This document shows positions 1 through 64,000 of a stretch of 64,000 nt of DNA, piece after piece (within the stretch, counting starts at the first letter, position 1; the number at the start of each line of letters is the position of its first letter). The DNA is taken from NCBI RefSeq assembly GCF_023091745.1, contig NC_068935.1, positions 16,723,775-16,787,774 of the forward strand, given 5' to 3'. The notes under the pieces were generated by a model. The model made no database searches, had not been told where the DNA came from, and saw only the letters and a program-made list of their open reading frames with translations. The position numbers and the translations under genes were made by a program. The DNA comes from Budorcas taxicolor (taxonomy: Eukaryota > Chordata > Mammalia > Artiodactyla > Bovidae).

Positions 1-509
1 CTCTTGATTTTTTAAGACCCAAATTAGAAACATAGGTCACTCCAACATGGACTTGGATGGGTCGGACTTTGAAGAGTTATGTCAAAATATAATTAGTATG
101 AGGCTACAGTGGATCATGGTCATGATCAAAATTACTCCAAGTAAGATGATCAGGCCTGCCTGGAGGAGTGAGTCTAACCATCAGCCCCAACCACTGGGCT
201 TCCCTGGTGGCTCAGACAGTTACCAAGCCAGGAATAGATGGCCCATAGCCCATCTGATCAAATTTAGAGAGCCAGAAGTCTTTTTTCTTAAGTCTAGTGA
301 TAGACTGCTCTACCTTGCCAGTTTTAGTGATGTAGGTACGTCATGAAGTTCTGGCAATAGCAAGACCATTCCTTGGTTGGCCAGCAGGAAGTTGAAGACT
401 AGGCTGTTAATCCAGTACTACTCAGGCCAGGTTGGTGAGGCTGGTCTGTTGTGCTCCCAAAGCTGAAGTGGTATCATTAATGGCTTTAGTAGAGGTCAAG
501 GACAAGTTG

Positions 510-828
510 GGGCTTCCCTGGTAACTCAGCTGGTAAAGAATCCGCCTGCAATGCAAGAGACCCCAGTTCGATTCCTGGGTCAGGAAGATCCCATGGAGAA
601 GGGATAGGCTACCCACTCCAGTATTCTTGTGTTTCCCAGGTGGCTCAGCTGGTAAAGAATCTGCTAGCATGTGGGAGACCTGGGTTTGATCCCTGGATTG
701 GAAAGATCCCCTGGAGAAGGGAACAGTTACCCACTCCAGTATTCTAGCCAAGGATTCCATGGACTGTACAGTCTATGGGATTGCAAAGAGTCAGACACAA
801 CTGAGCAACTTTCACTTTTACTTCACTT
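510..828 (+). mobile_element. Dimeric Bov-tA SINE
   Basis: Two tRNA-like heads (from 510 and about 632), each with A-box and B-box-like blocks, followed by a Bov-A body. It is flanked by the perfect 14-bp target-site duplication TCAAGGACAAGTTG at 496-509 and 829-842, so this is one retrotransposition event of a dimer. Confidence 0.9.
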
Positions 829-1244
829 TCAAGGACAAGTTGCACACAACTTTTCCTAACGAATGGCCCTGACAGTGGGAAAGGTTTCCAGGAACATAAA
901 CATGAGCAGACTATTCTCCTGAGTAACCACAATCTACCTTGATTTCCACTCTTACTCTGTTTTACTGTGATGTGCTCAGTGGGAGAGGCTGTTTTGAATA
1001 TTTAGAAGTCTCTTGTCCATGCCCCCGTTATGTACATTGGTCAGAAAGTCAAAGGCCTGACTTTTACAAAAGAAATATCCCAAGGTGGGGTGCACATGGT
1101 GATGGGAGGGTAAAAGTCATTGATAATCATGGGAGTCAAACAGCCAGAAGTCCCTCCTGGCAGGTAGGGTCCTTGAGTGGAACTGCAAAATTTGTATAAG
1201 GTAGGGGAATGTATGGGGGAGAAGGCCACCACTATTGATGTCAA

Positions 1245-1450
1245 AATAGCTCCAGTGGCAAATCCCAGTCTGTCTACAATGCAGGAGACCCGGGTTCAAT
1301 CCCTGAATTGGGAAGATCCCCTGGAGAAGGAAATGGCAACCCACTCTAATATTATTGCCTGGAAAATCCCATGGACAGAGGAGCCTGGAAGGCTACAGTC
1401 CATAGGGTCCCAAAGGGTCAGACACGACTGAGCGAATTCACTTTCACTTT
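1245..1450 (+). mobile_element. Bov-tA SINE
   Basis: A degenerate tRNA-derived head, then the standard body ending GTCAGACACGACTGAGCG. Confidence 0.85.
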
Positions 1451-2528
1451 CAGTTAATCCCAACTTAGGAAAAAGTTGACATTTGAAGAACTGTGTTATT
1501 TCTGTAGCATCAGAGTCCAACTGTGGTAACACATCAGTGTAACAAGGTTGGGATATCTGAGGTACTAAGAATTTGCATGTTTAGAGAAATACCCATTTGT
1601 TGTATTCAGGGACACAGCAGACATTTATCTGAAGGGTTGAGTGATGGGTGACAAGTCTACCAGTTTGTCAAATTGAGTGGTGGCTATCTGAGACAAGTGT
1701 ATCAATGAATCTGGTGAGGAGGAAGTCACGCAGGCTTTTCTATGAGAGAGAAAGAAGAGAGGGTAGATACATACACCCTCCCTCTCCTGTACCCATGCTC
1801 AAAGATCCAGAGATGCTGCCATCCTGTCAGTTGGTAATACTTTTCCCCATTGACTTCTGTGTGGGCAGTCTCTCCTATATCATGAGCAAGGATAACAGCT
1901 TATGTGCATGTTAAGATATGGAATGGGAAGAGATAATAGTGAATTTTAAGATTGGAAGAAGTTTTTTAATGGCTTTTTTGGCTCATTCTCCTTTACTATC
2001 TGTATTAGTTAGACTGATTAACTGATAGATGCAAGGGTTAGTTCTGTTCATTTTCCTGGAAAAGAAAACCGGTTTAAAACCCCCCTTTTCTCCCTAATTT
2101 TATTCCATGGAATAGTGGTACATCATGCCATTAGAGCATGAAGGGAATCAAATGGATACTTAACCAAGTGGTCTTCTTAGTAAAGGGGGAAAATTAACTT
2201 AAATACATAATACTTTTTAACATTTGCTATACCATAGCATAGATTATGGGAATAGGTTTGTGCATGATCTCTGAGGAGGTGGCAGTTCACCAAGGAATTT
2301 TGTTAGATTCAAGAATACACAGGATTTGTATAAATTTCCTAAATAGAGAACTTTTACACTGAGGAAAAAGCAAAACTCCAAATGACTGCATAAAATTTAA
2401 GTAGGTGGGATATACGACAGAATTTCCTAGTCTAATGAGGTATAAAACATCAGAATGTTTCTTGTACACCCAGGCGCAACACAGAAATAACAGAAAGATC
2501 TGAGTCAAGTGGGTATAATTGAGCACTA

Positions 2529-2921
2529 GGTGCGCAGTTGCTCAGTCGTGTCCAACTCTTCGTGACCCTATGGATTGTAGTTCTCCATGCTCCTCTGTCC
2601 GTGGGATTCTCCAGGCAAGAATACTGGAGGGAGGTGTCATTTCCTGCTCCAGGGGAATCTTCCTGACCCCAGGATTGAATCGGGGTCTCCTTCATTGAAG
2701 TTGGATTCTTTACCATTGGAGCCACCGAGGAAGCCCAGTGAATGAAAATCTCAGTCGTGTCCGACTCTTTGCGATCCCTTGAACTATACAGTCCGTGGAA
2801 TTCTCTAGGCCAGAATACTGGAGTGGGTAGCCTTTCCCTTCTCCAGGGGATCTTCCCAACCCGGGGATCAAACCCAGGTCTCCCACATTGCAGGCTGAGG
2901 TGAGCCACCAGGTAAGCCCAG
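2529..2921 (-). mobile_element. Dimeric Bov-tA SINE
   Basis: Two reverse-oriented Bov-tA units back to back, flanked by near-identical 12-bp duplications AATTGAGCACTA (2517-2528) and AATTGGGCACTA (2922-2933). Confidence 0.9.
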
Positions 2922-3649
2922 AATTGGGCACTAACTCAGCAGTAATCCACGCACATTGTTGGCAAAGGACATCTCGATGAATTCGAGTTTGTACTAGACT
3001 GTCCCACCCCCTTAACACCTTGAAACTACTTAAGCTCTCCATAACTTAGGCGCAGCCTTGTGAAAATGAGGTGGGAAGTCCAGTCAATTGAGGTTAAATT
3101 TCAGCAATGTTAGTGAAATGGGTCCTTAGTAATTAAGTTGAACCATAAAAAAATAAAGTTACATTTGTTGTATCTGAGTTTACCTGGTATTAGGTGCTGA
3201 GTTTCTTGCACACCATGCTCACTGAGTGGTTTCAGTTTTAATAAAATTTATGTCAAATTATTGAAAACTAACTACATTAGTTTTTTTTGAAATAATTTAC
3301 AATTAATTGGGACTATTGTACAGCAGTATGATAATTTTTAAATGTGTAGTTGTGTGCAGTTTAAATTAAGAAAGCAATTCAATCTTTTGCTGTGATTCCA
3401 TTTCTGTATCCGTAAAATGAGAAGGTTTCACTGCTTTCTAAGCTCTGGGGTTTTTAAATTGGAAGCACTTTGTGCTTCAGTCTCCACTATGACTTCATAC
3501 TTCCCAATATAGCTGAATTTATACTTTTTATGTGATTGGATGTTTGGACACATGTGTATATATTAACGTACATACCAAGTCAAAAATTTTGTAGGATTAT
3601 TCTTTAATCTATATACATTTGTATATTAAAGTAAAAGTCTAGAAAACAA

Positions 3650-3673
3650 GTATATATATATATATATATATAT
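3650..3673. repeat. (TA)n microsatellite
   Basis: Uninterrupted TA alternation, followed by shorter AT-rich runs to about 3710. Confidence 0.9.
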
Positions 3674-3829
3674 AAATAACAAATATATATAGGAGTGTAT
3701 ATATAAAAATTTCCTATTTCTTTATTCTTAAAAACAATTGATTTTCCATAGATAATGTATTCATTTTGTTCAAAATGAATTAACATAAAAGGTATACAGT
3801 GAAAAATACCTCCTTTCCACTGTGTCCAT

Positions 3830-4960
3830 TAGCCACTGAGGTCTATACATTCGTAATGAGTACTCATGTTATTTTCTTATGAAAATTGAGCATCTTTTCA
3901 TTTCTGTGAACTGTGTGTTTATATAATTTGCCCACTTTTCTACTGGATTGTTGGTGTTTTCATATTTCAGTGAGCTATTTCTATTTCAGGGAGATTGCCC
4001 TTTATCTGTGTATGTGTATATTTATGTGCCTCTGTGTTTATCGAAGGTCTTTTATGGCTCTGGGTTTTGAATAGGAAACACCTTCCCCACTGTAGGATTG
4101 TAAAATAATTCTCACATGTTTTATTCCAGTATATTAATAGTTTCACTTTTTCATGTAAATATTATATCAATTTCTAATTCACCCTGGTATGGTTTGTGAT
4201 ATAAATTCTACTTTTATTTTCTAGATGTCCTCACAAGTGTGCCCCAATATAATTTTCTGCTCTGATTTGTAATGCATTTTCATTATATACCAAATTCACA
4301 TAATTATATGGACCTGTTTCTGGACTTCTCATACTCTTCCAGTGGACTGCTTATTCAGATATGAGAACCAAACTATTTTAATGACTGACCTGTTATATTT
4401 TATCTGACACTGCTAGTGTCCCCTCATTTGTCTTTTTATTCTTCAGAATTTTTCTCAGTGTTATTGCTTACTTATTTTTCCACATAAACATTAGTCACCT
4501 TGTCTTACAAATCTTATACATCTTATTCAGTTTGATGCTAAATATTTTATCTTTTTCTGCTATTATAAATTGTGTATTTTCTTCCATTATGTTTTCTAAC
4601 AGGTAGTTTTTGGTATATAAGAAAGCTATTGATTTCTTCATATTATTTTTATATACAGCTACCTTACTGAATTATTTTATTGACTATAATAATTTTTCAT
4701 TTAATTAACTTGGATTTCCCATGCATACAAACATATTATTTACAAATAATTCATTTTGCCTCATTTTCCCCAATTTTTATACCTCTAATTTCTTTGATTT
4801 AGCCATGTTGCTTAGTATGAGCAATATAGTATTAAGGCATCCTTGTCTTATTTCTGCCTTCACTGGGAAGACATAAAATGATTCATTGAGCAATCAGTCT
4901 AGTTTTAAAATAGATTTAGATTTACTTTAGTTTCCTTAAAGATGCATCTGTTGTGAAAAG
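3830..4960 (-). mobile_element. Ancient L1 ORF2/3' region, antisense
   Basis: The reverse strand resembles decayed mammalian L1 ORF2 and 3' sequence. The plus strand shows typical antisense phrases such as GGCATCCTTGTCTTATTTC near 4838. It is heavily mutated and has no open frame. Confidence 0.65.
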
Positions 4961-5020
4961 AGTAGATTATTAAGCTTGTTTTAAAGCAGAGTATGGCAGG
5001 GAGATTAATATCCACCTCCT

Positions 5021-5231
5021 AATTGTGCTTAGTCACTCACTTGTATCCAACTCTTTGCAACCCCATGGACTGTACCCCACCAGGCTCCTCTGTCCACAGG
5101 GATTTTTCAGGCAAGAGTACTGGAGTGGGTTGCCATGCTCTCCTCCAGGGGATCTTTCCAGCCCAGGGATCGAACCCAGGTCTCCCACATTGCACGTGGA
5201 TTCTTTACCATCTGAGCCACCAGGAAGCCAA
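5021..5231 (-). mobile_element. Bov-tA SINE
   Basis: Full-length reverse-oriented element ending in the tRNA head (GAGCCACCAGGAAGCC on the plus strand). Confidence 0.9.
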
Positions 5232-5675
5232 AGATGTCCGTAACTCATCCCCAGAACCTGTGAATATGTTAGGTTATAAAAGTAAGTGAAATTAAGATTA
5301 CAGGTGAAATTAAAGCTGCTGGTCAACTGGTTTTAAACTAAGGTAATTTTTCTGGTTGCTCTGAGTAGACCCAGTATAATCACAAGGGTCCTTTAAATGT
5401 GGAAGAGGGAGGCAGAAGAATCAGTGTCAGAGTGATGCAATGTTAGAAAAACTCATTCAGCTGTCACTGACTGTGAAGATTGAAGAGAGCCATGAGCAGA
5501 GGGATGCTGGTCGCTCTCGAAGCTGGAGAAAGAAAATGAAATCTCAACCCTCCAGAAAGTAACACAGCTCTCCCACCGAGACTTCCAGAACTGTATGTAA
5601 GATTGTATTATTTTTTAGCTCACTAAGTTTGTGGTAATTTGTAAGAGCAGCATAAGAAACTAATAATCAGGTAAC
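5232..5675 (+). mobile_element. Ancient LTR-like remnant
   Basis: Contains ACCTGTGAATATGTTA, ATCACAAGGGTCCTT and CACTAAGTTTGTGGTAATTTG in the order seen in old mammalian solo LTRs of the ERVL/MaLR kind. The subfamily is not fixed. The assignment is from memory and moderate. Confidence 0.5.
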
Positions 5676-6297
5676 ATTTTCTCCAAATGAAATTTTTCAT
5701 GGAAACCCCAAATAAAACAGATAAAAACAGAGCTTTACTGATTAAAGAGGGGTGTGACATGGGCATAAAGGAACCTCCAAGGGAATCTCTAGGATTGTAA
5801 GCAGAGTAGTTTGGAAGCTTGTATAAAGCAAGATATCCCAAGTTAGTAAAACTATATAAAGCCTCAGATCGTGACCTACTAACTGTATGTTCCACCGAAA
5901 ATCCTGCCTATTGGAGCAGGATTAGGTTTTCTTTATTCCTTTAAAAAAAAAAAAACTGCTTAGGAAAACTTAGTGAGGCAAGACTTTAAATTCTCAGCAA
6001 TGCAGTTGTAACTAGAAATGGGTAAATAGATTAACAATCCTGTGGGCAGCCTCTTTTGCATGGAGTCTGCAGCAGAAGCTTGAAAGGAAAGTCTGGTTCT
6101 TTCTTACTCCTTCTTAGCTCTGACAGTAGGAAGTACCTATATAAAACGTGGCAAAGCTTTAAAACAGCAAACTCATGAATAGCTCATATTTAGGTTCAGA
6201 GGTGATGCTGTTTATTAGCAGCATGGTGAGCAGATTGACACAATATAGAAACTGTTCAGATTTTCAGCTCTAATTTTGTTAATGCATAAATGATTTG

Positions 6298-6519
6298 GGG
6301 CTTCACCGGTGGCCCAGTGGTAAAGATTCCACCTGCAGTGCAGGAGATCCAGGAGACATGCATTCAATCCCTGGGTCAGGGAGATCCCCTGGAAGAAGAA
6401 ATTACAACCCACTCCAGGATTCTTGCTTGGATAATCCATGGACCAGGATAATCCTTGGTGGGCTGTGGTCTGTGGGGTCCCAAAGAGTCAGACATGACTG
6501 AGTGACTAATCACGCATAC
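6298..6519 (+). mobile_element. Bov-tA SINE
   Basis: Full-length element between the near-perfect 16-bp duplications ATGCATAAATGATTTG (6282-6297) and ATGCACAAATGATTTG (6520-6535). Confidence 0.9.
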
Positions 6520-6842
6520 ATGCACAAATGATTTGAAGGATATCTGTACCACTATTTCATCTTTATTTTCTTGACATGATTCATAACTAACTTGACAGGT
6601 ATAAAGTTTCTTCTGCATGTCAACAGTTTTCTTCTTAGTAAATAAAGGCCTTTCTTACTTTTTAGCTTTTGACTTATCTTAGTGCTTTTAGTCTCAATAA
6701 TAAATACTTCTTCCTTGTGTATGTAAATTCATCACTAACTTTCACAAAGGCTCACAAAAATTTGTCTCAGTTTGCAATATAAAGTTAGTTATTCGAGGGC
6801 TCTTTTTGAAGGAAACATAACTAAATATGTTGTATTTTTCAG

Positions 6843-63995
<57,153 letters not shown>

Positions 63996-64000
63996 GTAAG

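Larger units (their letters stand above)
1..6842 (+). other. COL4A5: COL4A5 intron 3, 3' part
   Basis: No coding exon is seen; in particular there is no match to the exon 3 protein. It holds five Bov-tA SINE insertions, an antisense old L1, an LTR-like remnant and a (TA)n tract, listed separately. I recognise nothing in 1-495, 860-1240, 1450-2516, 2934-3640, 5680-6280 and 6540-6842. Confidence 0.85.

Noticed and set aside
1..6842. COL4A5 exon 3 or an alternative early exon
   Set aside because: I looked for a Gly-X-Y block between AG and GT and found none; only SINEs and old repeats are present.

Overview
This window is mammalian, from a ruminant (cattle or another bovid; the species cannot be fixed from sequence alone). 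Split Gly-X-Y coding exons with GT-AG introns sit in AT-rich DNA packed with repeats confined to ruminants: tRNA-headed Bov-tA SINEs, Bov-A/Bov-A2, ART2A (BovB-derived) and bovine-type L1.

The whole window lies inside one gene on the + strand, COL4A5, the alpha-5 chain of type IV collagen. Twenty-seven consecutive coding exons are present, exons 4 to 30 by human numbering. They run from 6843 to 63995 and total 2278 coding bases (759 codons plus one base). Exon lengths match those I know for human COL4A5, the reading frame is open throughout, and all splice sites are GT-AG. The window stops five bases into the exon 30 donor. Exons 1-3, the promoter and the NC1 domain lie outside.

Layout: 1-6842 is the end of intron 3. 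Exons 4-18 (6843-26150) are short, each begins with a whole Gly codon, and several introns are very small (87, 96, 164 and 186 bp). From exon 19 to exon 30 the exons are longer and many junctions split a Gly codon. Two introns are swollen by nested LINEs: intron 19 (28269-36641) and intron 29 (52025-63881), the latter with an almost full-length but dead L1. Intron 21 carries a 13-copy compound minisatellite.

The rest is transposon stratigraphy: young SINEs in young L1s in old L1s, with L2 and hAT-Charlie remnants. There is one U6 snRNA pseudogene. I see no second protein-coding gene and no undescribed multi-gene system. The most interesting signals are cis-acting: a (CT)28(GT)22 tract that forms the entire polypyrimidine region of the exon 23 acceptor and forces a distant branch point; the minisatellite; an inverted local copy pasted into an L1; and a tiny LINE insertion in the branch-point region of exon 12.
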